This document shows positions 29,180-39,483 of a stretch of 64,000 bases of DNA, piece by piece. A program made the position numbers and the translations under genes. The DNA is taken from assembly GCA_025451845.1 (NCBI GenBank), contig JANWJS010000037.1:248001-312000 (forward strand), in the 5' to 3' direction. Source of the DNA: Steroidobacteraceae bacterium. Lineage in GTDB: Bacteria; Pseudomonadota; Gammaproteobacteria; Steroidobacterales; Steroidobacteraceae. The notes beneath the pieces were generated by a model. It worked only from the letters and a program-made list of their open reading frames with translations, did no database searches and was not told the DNA's origin. The stretch's first letter is position 1, and the number at the start of each line of letters is the position of its first letter.

Positions 29180-31024
29180 CTACTTCCGCTTGGGAAGGTA
29201 GAGGTCGGTCAGCGTTCCTTCGACGGCATCCGCAGCGCCAGCCACGGTCTCCGAGAGGGTGGGGTGCGGATGAACCGTCAGCGCGATGTCGGCCGCATCG
29301 CAGCCGTTCTCCATCGCGAGCGCGAGCTCACTGATGAGCTCGCCCGCATGGGTGCCGACGATCCCGGCGCCGAGCAGGTGTCGGGTCTCGGGATCGAAGA
29401 GGAGCTTGGTCATCCCTTCGTCACGTCCGAGTGAGAGCGAGCGTCCGCTCGCCGCCCACGGGAAAGTGCCCTTCTCGACGGCAATGCCCTTCGCCTTCGC
29501 CTCGGTCTCGGTGAGGCCCACCCAGGCCACCTCGGGGTCGGTGTAGGCGACCGAAGGGATGGCACGCACGTCGAACGCGCGCCGCTCTCCGGCTGCCACC
29601 TCCGCGGCGACTTTCGCCTCGTGCATCGCCTTGTGCGCCAACATGGGCGGTCCGGCGATATCGCCGATCGCGAAGATATGAGGTACGTTGGTACGAAGCT
29701 GCTTGTCGACCGGGATGAAGCCGCGATCCGACACGTTGACCCCCGCGGCATCCGCACCGACCAGCTTGCCGTTGGGCGAGCGGCCGACGGCCACCAGCAC
29801 CCGGCCGAACACCTGCGGCGAAGGCGCCTTCTCGCCCTCGAAGGTCACTCGAATTCCTTCCGTCAGCGCCTCGACCCTCGAGACACGCGTTCCGAGCAGG
29901 ATCTGCTCGTACCGAGCGCGGATGCGCCGTTCCAAAGGACGCACCAGGTCAGGATCGGTGCCAGGCATGAGCTGCGGTGTCAGCTCCACGACGCTCACCC
30001 GGCTGCCGAGCGCGTCATACACACATGCCATCTCCAGCCCGATGATGCCGCCACCGATCACGAGCAGGCCGCCCGAGAACTCGGGCAGCTCGAGCGCATC
30101 GGTGGAATCCATGATCCGCGGATCGTCCGGCAGTCCGGGCAATCGGATCGCCTCCGAGCCGGCCGCAATGATGCACTTGTCGAAGCGGATGCGCTCCGAG
30201 CCGCTGTTGCCCATCACCTCGAGCACGTTTGCGCTCACGAACCGGCCGACGCCCTGGACGACCTCGACCTTGCGCTGTTTCGCCAACGTGCGCAGCCCCC
30301 CGGTCAGCCGCTTGACGACCGAACCCTTCCAGTCGCGCAGCTTCTCGAGATTGATCTCCGGCGCCCCGAATGCGATACCGCGAACGCCCATCTCCTCGGC
30401 GTCCTCGATGACCTTCGCCGCATGCAGCAGGGCCTTGGAGGGAATGCAGCCGACGTTGAGACAGACGCCGCCGAGCATCGGCCACCGCTCCACGAGCGTC
30501 ACCTGCATGCCGAGGTCCGCGGCGCGGAATGCGGCGGTGTAGCCACCCGGACCGGAGCCCAGCACGAGGAGCTGCGTCGAGCGGTTGAAGTCGACCTCTC
30601 CCGGTGGCGGCTTCGTCAGGTCGGGCAGGGGCATCCGCACGGTATCGCCATCCGATTCCGGCTTGACGGCCGGCGCCGGCGGCGCCTTCGCGGCAGGTGC
30701 GGGCTCGGCGGCAGGGCCGGCGCTGGCAGCGGGTGCAGCAGGAGCGCCAGCCGCTGCCGGACGGTTGGCTGAGGCGCCGGGCTGCGAGTTGCTTTCCATT
30801 CGCGCGATCAACGAGCCCTGGGACACCTTGTCCCCGCGTTGTAACAGCACCTCGGCGATCCTGCCCGCGGCGGTCGCCGGCACGTCCATGGAGGCCTTGT
30901 CGGTCTCCAGGGTGACGAGCGGCGCATCGACTTCGATATTGTCGCCAACGCTTACCAGCACGTCGACGACCGCGACGTCGTGAAAATTCCCGAGATCCGG
31001 GACCAGCAGGTCGACGCAGCTCAC
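29180..31024 (-). CDS. lpdA: Dihydrolipoamide dehydrogenase (E3) with N-terminal lipoyl domain
   Basis: This is a 614-residue E3 of the pyruvate dehydrogenase complex. Residues 1-80 are a lipoyl domain with the modifiable Lys43 in LETDKASMD; an Ala/Pro linker follows (~80-145). The flavoprotein then starts with LGSGPGGYTAA, the redox-active CLNVGC pair (~186-191), the NAD site IGGGIIGLEMA, AIGDIAG, and the C-terminal HPHPTLSE active-site base. The GTG start overlaps the aceF stop by four bases. Lipoyl-E3 fusions are known in Neisseria and other Proteobacteria. Confidence 0.96.
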   Translation of the reverse strand: MSCVDLLVPDLGNFHDVAVVDVLVSVGDNIEVDAPLVTLETDKASMDVPATAAGRIAEVLLQRGDKVSQGSLIARMESNSQPGASANRPAAAGAPAAPAASAGPAAEPAPAAKAPPAPAVKPESDGDTVRMPLPDLTKPPPGEVDFNRSTQLLVLGSGPGGYTAAFRAADLGMQVTLVERWPMLGGVCLNVGCIPSKALLHAAKVIEDAEEMGVRGIAFGAPEINLEKLRDWKGSVVKRLTGGLRTLAKQRKVEVVQGVGRFVSANVLEVMGNSGSERIRFDKCIIAAGSEAIRLPGLPDDPRIMDSTDALELPEFSGGLLVIGGGIIGLEMACVYDALGSRVSVVELTPQLMPGTDPDLVRPLERRIRARYEQILLGTRVSRVEALTEGIRVTFEGEKAPSPQVFGRVLVAVGRSPNGKLVGADAAGVNVSDRGFIPVDKQLRTNVPHIFAIGDIAGPPMLAHKAMHEAKVAAEVAAGERRAFDVRAIPSVAYTDPEVAWVGLTETEAKAKGIAVEKGTFPWAASGRSLSLGRDEGMTKLLFDPETRHLLGAGIVGTHAGELISELALAMENGCDAADIALTVHPHPTLSETVAGAADAVEGTLTDLYLPKRK

Positions 31025-32496
31025 GGCACGGCCTCGATCAGCGTATGAGGCTCCGCGAGTGCCTTGGCAAGGAAAGTAGTGAAGCGAGCGGCGGTCGCGC
31101 CGTCGATGACCCTATGATCATACGAAAGCGACAGTGGCAACATCAGCCGCGGTACGAACGTCCCGTCCCGGTAAGCCGGCTTCATGGTCGAGCGCGAAAC
31201 ACCGAGGATCGCGACCTCCGGGGCGTTGATGATCGGCGTGAACGCCGTCCCGCCGATGCCGCCGAGGCTCGAGATCGTAAAGCAACCGCCCTGCATCTGC
31301 GCGGCGCTGAGCTTCCCGGCGCGCGCCGCCTCGGACAGCTCACCGAGCTTGCGGGCGATCTCGTAGATGTCCTTGCGGTCGGCTTCGTGCACCACCGGGA
31401 CCATCAGTCCATTGGGCGTGTCGGCGGCGAACCCGACATTGAGGTACTTCTTCAGGATCAGGTTGGCGCCCGATGGATCGAGCGAAGCGTTGAATTGCGG
31501 GAACGCCTGCAGCGCCTTCACGCACGCGCGGACGATGAATGCGAGCGGCGTCAGCTTGATGCTGCGCGCCGATGCTGCATCCTTGAGTTTTCCGCGCTCC
31601 GCTTCGAGCTCGGTGATATCCGCCTCGTCGAACTGCGTCACGTGCGGGATGTTGACCCAGCTTGCATGCAGGCGCGGGCCGGAGATGCGCTGGATTCGCG
31701 ACAGCGGCTGCGTCTCGACGGGGCCGAATGCGGCGAAGTCGACGGCCGGAATGGCGGGCAGCGCTGCGCCGCCGGGTTTGGCTCCCGCTCCCGCGCCCGC
31801 CGCCGTCATGAGGTTCTTGACGTAAGCCTTCACGTCATCGTGCGTGATCCGGCCCTTGAAGCCGTGCCCGGCGACGCTCGTCAGGTCGACACCCAACTCG
31901 CGGGCGAATCTGCGCACGCTCGGACCTGCATGCGCACGGGAGAAGCCGGGCTCGTTGATGGGAGGCAGATCGGTGCGCAGTGCCGCGGAAGTTTCAGTAG
32001 ACGCAGCGGTGGCTGCCGCCGGCGCCGAAACGGGCGCAGCCGCGACCGCCGGCCGCGAAGAAGCCGTCGGCGTCGTGCTGGCCGTCATTGCCGCAGCGGC
32101 GGTCGGCGCTATCGGTAGCGGCTGCGCAGCGGCAGACGAGGGAGCGGGTTTCGCCGCAGCCGCCGGAGCGGTCTTGACGCCCGCTGGCGCAGATGCCGTT
32201 GATGCGGGAGGTGCCTCTGCCGGCGCCGCAGGTTGCGCGCCGTCGCTCGCGGACCGCACGGTCGCGATCAGATCGCCCGCGTTGACCTTGCTGCCTTTCT
32301 CGACATGGATTTTCTCGATGACACCGCTGGCACTCGAAGGCACGTCTATGGTGGCCTTCTCCGTCTCCAGCGTGACGAGCGGCGCCTCCGGCTCGATGCT
32401 TTCCCCCGGCTTGACGAGGACATCGATGACGGCGACGTCCTTGAAGTTGCCCATGTCGGGCACACGCACTTCGACGAGGCGAGCTGCCGCGTTCAT
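31021..32496 (-). CDS. aceF: Dihydrolipoamide acetyltransferase (E2)
   Basis: This is a 491-residue E2 core of pyruvate dehydrogenase, transferring acetyl from lipoate to CoA. It has a single lipoyl domain (Lys47 in LETEKATID), a long Ala/Pro/Thr linker (~80-175), a peripheral subunit-binding domain (SVRRFARELGVDL, ~193-228) and a catalytic domain with the HRVIDG active site near residue 462. One lipoyl domain here plus one on E3 contrasts with three on E. coli AceF. It lies 13 bases after aceE and overlaps lpdA. Confidence 0.96.
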   Translation of the reverse strand: MNAAARLVEVRVPDMGNFKDVAVIDVLVKPGESIEPEAPLVTLETEKATIDVPSSASGVIEKIHVEKGSKVNAGDLIATVRSASDGAQPAAPAEAPPASTASAPAGVKTAPAAAAKPAPSSAAAQPLPIAPTAAAAMTASTTPTASSRPAVAAAPVSAPAAATAASTETSAALRTDLPPINEPGFSRAHAGPSVRRFARELGVDLTSVAGHGFKGRITHDDVKAYVKNLMTAAGAGAGAKPGGAALPAIPAVDFAAFGPVETQPLSRIQRISGPRLHASWVNIPHVTQFDEADITELEAERGKLKDAASARSIKLTPLAFIVRACVKALQAFPQFNASLDPSGANLILKKYLNVGFAADTPNGLMVPVVHEADRKDIYEIARKLGELSEAARAGKLSAAQMQGGCFTISSLGGIGGTAFTPIINAPEVAILGVSRSTMKPAYRDGTFVPRLMLPLSLSYDHRVIDGATAARFTTFLAKALAEPHTLIEAVP

Positions 32497-32509
32497 CGGG
32501 ATGGAGCCT

Positions 32510-35179
32510 TCAGACTTTCCAGGGAACAGGCTTCGCCGCGTCGATGCCGAGCGACTTCATCGCCACGGTGACGGCGGAGGCCTCGAGCTTGCCCTCATCG
32601 GCGAGGGCCTTCAGGGCGGCGATGGCAATGTAGTGACGGTCCACCTCGAAATGCCGGCGCAGCGCCGCGCGGGAGTCGGAGCGGCCGAAGCCGTCGGTGC
32701 CCAGGCTGACATAACGGCCGGGCACCCACTGACGGATCTGGTCGGGCACGGTGCGCAGGTAGTCGGTGGCGGCGATGAACGGGCCCTGCGCGTCCTTCAG
32801 GCACTCCTGCACATAGGGCGCACGCGGCGGCTGACCGGCGTGCAGCAGATTCCAACGCTCGCACTCGAGCGCCTCGCGGCGCAATTCGCTGAAGCTCGTC
32901 ACCGAGAAGACATCGGCACTTACGCCGTAGTCGGTTTCGAGGATCTTCGCAGCCTCCAGACACTCCCGCAGGATCGTGCCGGAGCCGAGCAGCGTCGTGC
33001 GCAGTTTCCCCTTGCCACCGCCGCGCAACAGATACGCGCCGGCGAGAATCCCCGCCTCGATGCCCTTCGGCAGGGCCGGCTGCGCGTAGTTCTCGTTCAT
33101 CACCGTGATGTAGTAGAAAATGCTTTCCTGCTCCACGTACATGCGCCGCATGCCATCCTGGATGATGACGGCGAGCTCGTACGCATAGGCCGGATCGTAA
33201 GCCACGCAGTTGGGTACCGTGGTCGCAACGAGCTGACTGTGCCCGTCCTGATGTTGCAGGCCTTCGCCGGCGAGCGTCGTGCGCCCGGCGGTCGCGCCGA
33301 GGAGAAAGCCGCGTGCCTGGATGTCGCCCGCGGCCCAGATGAAATCCCCCACGCGCTGGAAGCCGAACATGGAGTAGAAGATGTAGAACGGCACCATGCT
33401 GAGCGCGTGGTTGCTGTACGCCGTGGCCGCCGCGATCCACGAGCAGAGCGAGCCGGCCTCGTTGATGCCCTCCTCGATCATCTGACCCTTCTTGTCCTCG
33501 CGATAGGACATGAGGGTCTCGGCATCCTGCGGCGTGTAGAGCTGCCCGACGGAGGAGTAGATGCCAATCTGACGGAAGAGTCCCTCCATGCCGAAGGTGC
33601 GGGCCTCATCCGGCACGATGGGCACGATGGACTTGCCGATCTGCTTGTCCTTGAGCAACGTGGTCAAGATGCGCACGAATGCCATCGTCGTCGAGATCTC
33701 GCGCTCGCCCGTGCCCTCGAGCACGGCGGAGAACGCCGCCAGCGGCGGCACGGCGAGCGGCGGCGCCTGCTTGCGGCGCGCCGGAAGATAGCCGCCTAAG
33801 GCCTTGCGGCGCTCGTGCAGATAGCGGCCCTCCTCGGAGTCCACCGCCGGCTGGCGGTACGGCAGCTTGGTGATCTCCTCGTCCGACACCGGGATATGGA
33901 AGCGGTCGCGGAAGGCGCGCAGATCGTCCTCCGACAGCTTCTTCTGCTGGTGCGCGACCATCTGGCCTTCGCCGCCCTTGCCGAGGCCGAAGCCCTTGAC
34001 CGTCTTGGCGAGAATGACCGTCGGCTGCCCCTTGTGGGCCATGGCCGCCGCATAGGCGGCATACACCTTGCGCGGATCGTGGCCGCCGCGGTCGAGGCGC
34101 CAGATCTCCTCGTCCGACATGTTGGCGACCATCGCCTTGAGCTCCGGGAATTTCCCGAAGAAGTGCTCGCGGGTGTAGGCACCGCCCTTGGCCTTGAAAT
34201 TCTGGTACTCGCCGTCGACGCATTCCTCCATGACGCGCCGCAGCAGGCCCTGCGTGTCGCGTGCGAGAAGCGGATCCCAACGCGAGCCCCACAACACCTT
34301 GATGACGTTCCAGCCGGCGCCGAGGAAAGCCGCCTCGAGCTCCTGGATGATCTTGCCGTTGCCGCGCACCGGCCCATCGAGGCGCTGCAGATTGCAGTTG
34401 ATGACGAAGATAAGATTGTCGAGCCCTTCGCGCACCGGCATGGTGAGCGCGCCCATGGACTCCGGCTCATCCATCTCACCGTCGCCGAGGAACGCCCACA
34501 CTTTGCGATCGGAAGGCTTGGCGAGGCCGCGGTGCTCGAGGTAACGGATGAAACGCGCTTGGAAGATGGCCATCATCGGCCCGAGACCCATGGAGACCGT
34601 GGGGAACTGCCAGAAATCAGGCATCAGCCAGGGATGCGGGTAGGAGGACAGGCCCTGCCCGGGGCCGCCGGCCTCCTGGCGGAAGTGATGAAGTTGGCTC
34701 TCGCTCAAGCGCCCTTCGAGGTAGGCGCGCGCGTAGATGCCCGGGGAGGAATGCCCCTGGATGAAGACGAGATCGCCCGGATGCTCCGCCGACGGCGCGC
34801 GCCAGAAGTGATTGAAACCCACCTCATAGAGAGTCGCGGAGGAGGCGTAGCTCGAGAGATGTCCGCCATACTCCGAGGAGATGCGGTTTGCCTCCACCAC
34901 CATCGCCATCGCATTCCAGCGGATGTAGGCTTCGATCCGCCGCTCGAGCGCGCGGTTGCCGGGATACTGCGGCTCGCGCCCCGTCGGAATGCTGTTGACG
35001 TAGCCCGTGTTCGCCTTGAACGGCAGATACGCGCCGCTGCGGCGCGTGTAATCGATCAGACGCTCGAGGAGGAAGTGGGCGCGCTGCGGACCATGAGTCT
35101 TCAGCACCGAGTCAATCGACTCGAGCCATTCCTGGGTTTCAACGGGGTCGAGATCTTCCAGCTTCGGAGGTTCGGTCAT
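32510..35179 (-). CDS. aceE: Pyruvate dehydrogenase E1 component, homodimeric
   Basis: This is an 889-residue thiamine-diphosphate enzyme (E. coli 887) that decarboxylates pyruvate and acetylates the lipoyl group of E2. The ThDP/Mg motif GDGEMDEPE running to NCNLQRLDGP lies near residues 229-261, and the N-terminal GHLSSYASSATLYEVGFNHF block is diagnostic for the single-chain E1. The ATG at 35179 (MTEPPKLEDL) matches family length; the frame runs 29 codons further into the divergent aminopeptidase gene. It heads the operon aceE-aceF-lpdA-ABC pair. Confidence 0.97.
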   Translation of the reverse strand: MTEPPKLEDLDPVETQEWLESIDSVLKTHGPQRAHFLLERLIDYTRRSGAYLPFKANTGYVNSIPTGREPQYPGNRALERRIEAYIRWNAMAMVVEANRISSEYGGHLSSYASSATLYEVGFNHFWRAPSAEHPGDLVFIQGHSSPGIYARAYLEGRLSESQLHHFRQEAGGPGQGLSSYPHPWLMPDFWQFPTVSMGLGPMMAIFQARFIRYLEHRGLAKPSDRKVWAFLGDGEMDEPESMGALTMPVREGLDNLIFVINCNLQRLDGPVRGNGKIIQELEAAFLGAGWNVIKVLWGSRWDPLLARDTQGLLRRVMEECVDGEYQNFKAKGGAYTREHFFGKFPELKAMVANMSDEEIWRLDRGGHDPRKVYAAYAAAMAHKGQPTVILAKTVKGFGLGKGGEGQMVAHQQKKLSEDDLRAFRDRFHIPVSDEEITKLPYRQPAVDSEEGRYLHERRKALGGYLPARRKQAPPLAVPPLAAFSAVLEGTGEREISTTMAFVRILTTLLKDKQIGKSIVPIVPDEARTFGMEGLFRQIGIYSSVGQLYTPQDAETLMSYREDKKGQMIEEGINEAGSLCSWIAAATAYSNHALSMVPFYIFYSMFGFQRVGDFIWAAGDIQARGFLLGATAGRTTLAGEGLQHQDGHSQLVATTVPNCVAYDPAYAYELAVIIQDGMRRMYVEQESIFYYITVMNENYAQPALPKGIEAGILAGAYLLRGGGKGKLRTTLLGSGTILRECLEAAKILETDYGVSADVFSVTSFSELRREALECERWNLLHAGQPPRAPYVQECLKDAQGPFIAATDYLRTVPDQIRQWVPGRYVSLGTDGFGRSDSRAALRRHFEVDRHYIAIAALKALADEGKLEASAVTVAMKSLGIDAAKPVPWKV

Positions 35180-35238
35180 TCGAGCTAATGGAGTAGGATG
35201 CGCCGGCAGCTTCCTGGCCAAGCGAAAGTCACCTGTCA

Positions 35239-36828
35239 ATGAGCCGCGCAATGATCCGGGTTTCACCCCCGATGGTCAAGCAAACCCCGGAGCGGAGCGC
35301 GAGCCCCAGCCGCCGCAGCCGCCTGTCGCTGCTGCCGCCCGCCGGGGGACCGGAAATCGTGCGCTCGCGCGGCGGCGAGGTCGATGCGCTGCTCGTGGTC
35401 ATGCCTGAATCCGCCAGTCCGGAAAGCCTCGCGGCGCTACCGGAAAGCCTGCGCTGGCGGGACCTGCTCGCACGGGAGCGGCCGCGCGCCGGCGCAGTGC
35501 GCACCACCGCTCTCGCCAACCGCCGCCAGACCCTCGCCGTGCTCGGCTTCCTGCGGCCCGAGGCGAGCTCATTCGAGCGGCTCGCGCTAGCCGGCCGGAT
35601 GATGAAGGAGACCGCGGCCCGGGGCCCACGGACGATCGGCGTCGCGACGGCCGGGTTTCCGGCACGCACGCAAGCGGCCGCCCAGGCCGCGCTCGAGGCG
35701 CTGCTCGCCGCTGTCCTGGCGCATGCATTCGAGCTGCCGAGCTACCGGGCGCCTTCCGCGGACGAGCCGCGCATCACGCGCATTCAGCTTCCCGCCGATA
35801 CGCCGCTCGATATCCAGTATGCCGCGACCCGCGCGGAGGGCACCAACCTCGCGCGCTGGCTCACGGCGTTGCCGCCCAACATTCTCGATTCGCGCGGCTA
35901 TCGCTCGGCGGTGAGCCAACTCGCGCGGCGGCATGGCCTCGAGATGACCTGGCTCGGCGAGCAGGCGCTGCGGCGCGCGGGCGCCAACGCCTTCCTCGCG
36001 GTAGCCGCAGGCAACGAGAGCCCGGCCGCAGGCATCGCGCACCTGAAGTACCGCCCCGGCCGCCGCCGCGGCGGCGCGCCCGACCTCGCCCTGATCGGCA
36101 AGGGCATTCTCTTCGACACCGGCGGTGTCAACGTGAAGCCCCACCGGTCCATGCTCGACATGCACACGGACATGGGTGGCAGCGCGGTGGCGCTCGCCAC
36201 ACTCGTCGCCCTCGCGCGGCTGCGCGCGCCGATAGCGGCGGATGCCTGGCTCGCCATCACGGAGAATCACATCGGGCCGCGGGCCTACCGGCCGCAGGAA
36301 GTGGTGCGCGCCGCCAACGGCGTCACCATCCAGGTGATTCACACCGATGCCGAAGGCCGCATGGTGTTGGCGGATACTCTCGCGCTCGCCGCACGTACCA
36401 AGCCGCGCCTGATGCTCGACTTCGCGACGCTCACCGGGGCCTGCGTGTACTCCCTGACGGAGAGGATGAGCGGTGTCTTCACCAATCGGCCCACTCTCGC
36501 ACAGCGGCTCGTCGAAGCCGGCCGCCAGAGCGGCGAGAGAGTCTGGACGTTCCCGTTCGATTCCGATTTCGACTCCGATCTCGAGAGCAAGGTCGCCGAT
36601 GTCATGCAATGCACCACCGAGGGCAAAGGCGATCACATCCTGGCGGCGCGATTCCTCAGCCGCTTCGTACCCGAGGAAATCCCCTGGGTGCACGTCGACT
36701 TGTCGTCGGCGACACGCACCGGCGGCCTGGGTCACGTCAACACTGAGGTGACCGGCTTCGGCGTGCGCTATGCGCTGCAGCTGATCATGGAGGAGGACAT
36801 CCTGCGAGCGGTGGAGGCGCTCAAGTGA
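35239..36828 (+). CDS. M17 family leucyl aminopeptidase
   Basis: This is a 529-residue cytosolic metallo-aminopeptidase. The two-metal site residues are readable: Lys and Asp in GKGILFDTGG, the DMHTDMGGSA block, and the family signature (usually NTDAEGR) here as HTDAEGRMVLADTL. The N-terminal half is divergent, as in other PepA-like proteins. The start is uncertain: ATG at 35239, 35251 or 35272. It is divergent from aceE, 59 bases apart, and its TGA overlaps the pyrC GTG, so the peptidase and pyrC are likely cotranscribed. Confidence 0.9.
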   Translation: MSRAMIRVSPPMVKQTPERSASPSRRSRLSLLPPAGGPEIVRSRGGEVDALLVVMPESASPESLAALPESLRWRDLLARERPRAGAVRTTALANRRQTLAVLGFLRPEASSFERLALAGRMMKETAARGPRTIGVATAGFPARTQAAAQAALEALLAAVLAHAFELPSYRAPSADEPRITRIQLPADTPLDIQYAATRAEGTNLARWLTALPPNILDSRGYRSAVSQLARRHGLEMTWLGEQALRRAGANAFLAVAAGNESPAAGIAHLKYRPGRRRGGAPDLALIGKGILFDTGGVNVKPHRSMLDMHTDMGGSAVALATLVALARLRAPIAADAWLAITENHIGPRAYRPQEVVRAANGVTIQVIHTDAEGRMVLADTLALAARTKPRLMLDFATLTGACVYSLTERMSGVFTNRPTLAQRLVEAGRQSGERVWTFPFDSDFDSDLESKVADVMQCTTEGKGDHILAARFLSRFVPEEIPWVHVDLSSATRTGGLGHVNTEVTGFGVRYALQLIMEEDILRAVEALK

Positions 36829-37865
36829 CTTCGATCACTCTGCGCCGCCCCGACGATCTGCACCTGCATTTGCGTGACGGCGAGTCGATGCGCGCGGTGT
36901 TGCCCTTCACGGCGGCACGCTTCGCCCGGGCGGTCATCATGCCCAACCTCCGGCCGCCCGTGACCACCACGGCACATGCGCTTGCATACCGTCAGCGGAT
37001 CCTCGATGCATTGCCCCCACAGCCGACATTCGAGCCGCTGATGACGCTCTACCTCACGGACGGGACCGACGCCGCGGAGGTCGATCGCGCCAAGGCGAGC
37101 GGCTGCATCGTGGGCGTGAAACTCTATCCGGCGGGGGCGACGACCCATTCAGACGCCGGCGTGACTGAGATGGCACGGGTGGATGGCGTTCTCGCCCGCA
37201 TGGAGGAGCGTGACCTCGTCCTGCAGGTGCATGGAGAGGTGACCGACGCCGAGGTCGATGTGTTCGATCGCGAAGCCCGCTTCATCGACGAAGTGCTCGC
37301 GCCGCTCGCGGCGCGATTCCCGCGCCTGCGCATCGTCTTCGAGCACATCACCACGCGCGCGGCCGTTGAGTTCGTGCTGGACGCGCGGCCCGGTATCGCG
37401 GCGACGGTCACACCGCAACACCTGCTCATGAATCGGAACGCGCTCTTCACGGGCGGCATCCGCCCGCACCATTACTGCCTGCCGGTGCTGAAGTCGCAGT
37501 CCGACCGCGAGGCGCTGCTGCGAGCCATTGCAAGCGGCGATCCGCGCTTTTTCCTGGGTACCGATAGCGCACCGCACGCGCGCAGCGCGAAGGAGACCCC
37601 GTGCGGCTGCGCCGGTATCTTTTCCGCCCATGGCGCAATCGAGCTGTATGCGGAAGCGTTCGAGTCCGCTGGCGCACTTGCCCGCCTGGAGGCCTTCGCC
37701 TCCGAGCACGGGGCGGATTTCTACCGCCTCCCGCGCAACAGCGGCCGTATCACCTTGATCAGGACGCCGTGGGAAGTGCCGCGGTCCTATCCATTCGGCA
37801 GCGAGGATCTCGTGCCGCTGCGCGCGGGTGAGCAGATCGGCTGGCGCCTCGCGGAGACGCAATGA
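36825..37865 (+). CDS. pyrC: Dihydroorotase (class II, homodimeric)
   Basis: This 346-residue zinc amidohydrolase converts carbamoyl aspartate to dihydroorotate in pyrimidine synthesis. Metal and substrate residues are visible in [10 protein letters not shown] (HxH near residue 13), GVKLYPAG (carboxylated lysine), LQVHGE, FEHITT, and [10 protein letters not shown] with the catalytic Asp. The length equals E. coli PyrC. The GTG start lies inside the preceding stop codon (GTGA), implying coupled translation. Confidence 0.97.
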   Translation: MTSITLRRPDDLHLHLRDGESMRAVLPFTAARFARAVIMPNLRPPVTTTAHALAYRQRILDALPPQPTFEPLMTLYLTDGTDAAEVDRAKASGCIVGVKLYPAGATTHSDAGVTEMARVDGVLARMEERDLVLQVHGEVTDAEVDVFDREARFIDEVLAPLAARFPRLRIVFEHITTRAAVEFVLDARPGIAATVTPQHLLMNRNALFTGGIRPHHYCLPVLKSQSDREALLRAIASGDPRFFLGTDSAPHARSAKETPCGCAGIFSAHGAIELYAEAFESAGALARLEAFASEHGADFYRLPRNSGRITLIRTPWEVPRSYPFGSEDLVPLRAGEQIGWRLAETQ

Positions 37866-37920
37866 CAAAATCGTTTGGAACGATTTCAGGCAGCGACGGC
37901 CGCACCGAAGGGGTTCCCCG

Positions 37921-38700
37921 GTGAGTGTCGACTCGCGAACGCGGATCTCAGAGGGCGCAGGGACGGAGCCGCGCCGCGAGCCGAGCCCGCAGCCCGAGGC
38001 CGCGGCAGCCGTCACGCCGGCTGCAGGCGCGGCGCTGATGGCACGGCGCTTCCGTGGGTTCTTGCCGGTGGTCGTGGATATCGAGACAGGCGGCTTCAAC
38101 GCCGACACAGATGCCCTGCTCGAGATCGCCGCGGTGCTCATCGACATGGATGACGATGGCGTGTTGAATCGTGGCGCGACCCACAGCTTCCACGTCAAGC
38201 CCTTCGAGGGGGCGAGGCTCGATCCCGCGTCGCTGTCCGTGACCGGCATCGATCCGTTTCATCCCCTGCGCCCGGCGCTGCCGGAGCGCGACGCCTTACA
38301 ACGGATCTTCCGCGAGATCCGTCACGCGGTGCGCGCCTACGATTGCCGCCGCTCCATTCTGGTCGGACACAACGCGGCCTTCGATCTCGGCTTTCTCAAC
38401 GTCGCGGTGAAGCGAGCGGACGTGAAACGCAACCCGTTTCATCCATTCTCCTGCTTCGATACCGCCACCCTCGCCGGGGCGGCGCTCGGGCAGACGGTGC
38501 TGGCGAAGGCGGTGACCGTCGCGGGATTGGCGTGGGATCCGAGCTGCGCGCACTCAGCGGTCTACGACGCCGAGCGCACGGCGGAGCTCTTCTGCCTCAT
38601 CTGCAATCGCTTCCGCGACAGCTTTCTCGAAGCCGAGGCGCGGGCGCGCAAGCTGGGCTGGCTCAGCGAACCTGCGATTGAAGAGATCGAAAGCAAGTAA
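37921..38700 (+). CDS. rnt: Ribonuclease T
   Basis: This DEDDh 3'-5' exoribonuclease trims tRNA and other stable RNAs. Exo motifs are [20 protein letters not shown] and [11 protein letters not shown]. The GTG at 37921 has GAAGGGG upstream and gives 259 residues with a 39-residue Pro/Ala/Glu-rich extension; the ATG at 38038 (MARRFRGF) would give 220 residues, close to E. coli (215). The RBS favours the longer form, conservation the shorter one. It sits between pyrC and convergent grxD, a familiar neighbourhood. Confidence 0.93.
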   Translation: MSVDSRTRISEGAGTEPRREPSPQPEAAAAVTPAAGAALMARRFRGFLPVVVDIETGGFNADTDALLEIAAVLIDMDDDGVLNRGATHSFHVKPFEGARLDPASLSVTGIDPFHPLRPALPERDALQRIFREIRHAVRAYDCRRSILVGHNAAFDLGFLNVAVKRADVKRNPFHPFSCFDTATLAGAALGQTVLAKAVTVAGLAWDPSCAHSAVYDAERTAELFCLICNRFRDSFLEAEARARKLGWLSEPAIEEIESK

Positions 38701-38753
38701 TGGCGATTTTGTGGGCGGCCGGCCCGACAGAGCCGCACGCCTGGCTGCTGACG

Positions 38754-38772
38754 AAGTCGCCTGGAGCGATTT
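38754..38772 (+). terminator. Possible terminator after rnt
   Basis: AAGTCGC (38754-38760) pairs with GCGATTT (38766-38772), allowing one G-U, around a CTGGA loop, and the strand ends in TTTT. A second GCGATTTTG occurs at 38703-38711 right after the stop. It lies between convergent rnt and grxD. The stem is short; function is uncertain. Confidence 0.3.
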
Positions 38773-38846
38773 TGGACGGCACGCAGCGCCGGGCCCGCAG
38801 GGTGGAGGCCAGGATGGGCCGGGCAGCGCGCCGCAGGCGACGGCTT

Positions 38847-39176
38847 TCAGCCGGTAGAAGAGAGGGCGCCGGCTCCGGAGAGCAGCTTCTGCAGCTCGCC
38901 GCTCTGGTACATTTCCAGCGCGATGTCACAGCCGCCGATCAGCTCACCTTTGACGTAGAGCTGCGGATAGGTCGGCCAGTTGGAATAGTGCTTCAGCGCC
39001 TCGCGCATCTCCGGCTCCTCGAAGATGTTGACGGACTTGAAATCCGCTCGCAGGGCGCGCAGCGCCGCCACCGTCTGCGCGGAAAAGCCGCACTGCGGGA
39101 AGTCCGGCGTCCCCTTCATGAACAGCACCACCGGGCTCGAGCCGAGCTCGGCCTTGATTCTTTCGACCACGTCCAT
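38847..39176 (-). CDS. grxD: Monothiol glutaredoxin (Grx4 type)
   Basis: This is a 109-residue glutaredoxin with the monothiol CGFS motif (Cys29), a [2Fe-2S] carrier that acts with BolA-like proteins and in Fe-S transfer. Flanking VVLFMKGTPDFPQ and SNWPTYPQLYVKGELIGGCD are standard family segments, covering the glutathione site. The ATG at 39176 (MDVVERIKAE) matches the usual start; longer readings add unrelated sequence. The DUF1289 gene precedes it by 32 bases on the same strand. Confidence 0.96.
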   Translation of the reverse strand: MDVVERIKAELGSSPVVLFMKGTPDFPQCGFSAQTVAALRALRADFKSVNIFEEPEMREALKHYSNWPTYPQLYVKGELIGGCDIALEMYQSGELQKLLSGAGALSSTG

Positions 39177-39208
39177 CCAATACCTCGTTACGGCCTTCGG
39201 CCGGACTG

Positions 39209-39421
39209 CTACGGAACTGCATCGCCTGGCGCAAGCTCGCGCCGTTTCTCGAGCTCGGCGACCACCCGCCACTGCTCGGCGGCACTCATGGATGTCCACC
39301 GCCCGATCTCATCGGCGGTTCGCAGGCACCCGATGCAGTAGCCCTGCTCATCGAGCGAGCAGATCCTGGTGCAAGGGGAGCGGGGACGATCCCACCCCTC
39401 CGGCGGGTGTGCTTCGGACAT
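39209..39421 (-). CDS. DUF1289 small cysteine-rich protein
   Basis: This 70-residue protein shows the DUF1289 pattern: C-T-R-I-C, then Y-C-I-G-C-x-R-T-x-x-E-I-x-x-W. The four cysteines (residues 17, 21, 29, 32) suggest an Fe-S cluster or zinc, which is inference. DUF1289 genes are often found near Fe-S-related or redox genes, here grxD. It is divergent from nadC, 62 bases apart. Confidence 0.85.
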   Translation of the reverse strand: MSEAHPPEGWDRPRSPCTRICSLDEQGYCIGCLRTADEIGRWTSMSAAEQWRVVAELEKRRELAPGDAVP

Positions 39422-39483
39422 CCTGACCGATTATGAGGCCACGGCGGCAATGTTCAAACCCCCGCCATGCTAGCCTTGAGGCG

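Noticed and set aside
31844-35188. Long plus-strand open frames (651 and 457 residues) opposite aceF and aceE
   Set aside because: They are antisense to clear pyruvate dehydrogenase genes and show no domain; typical of high-GC antisense frames.
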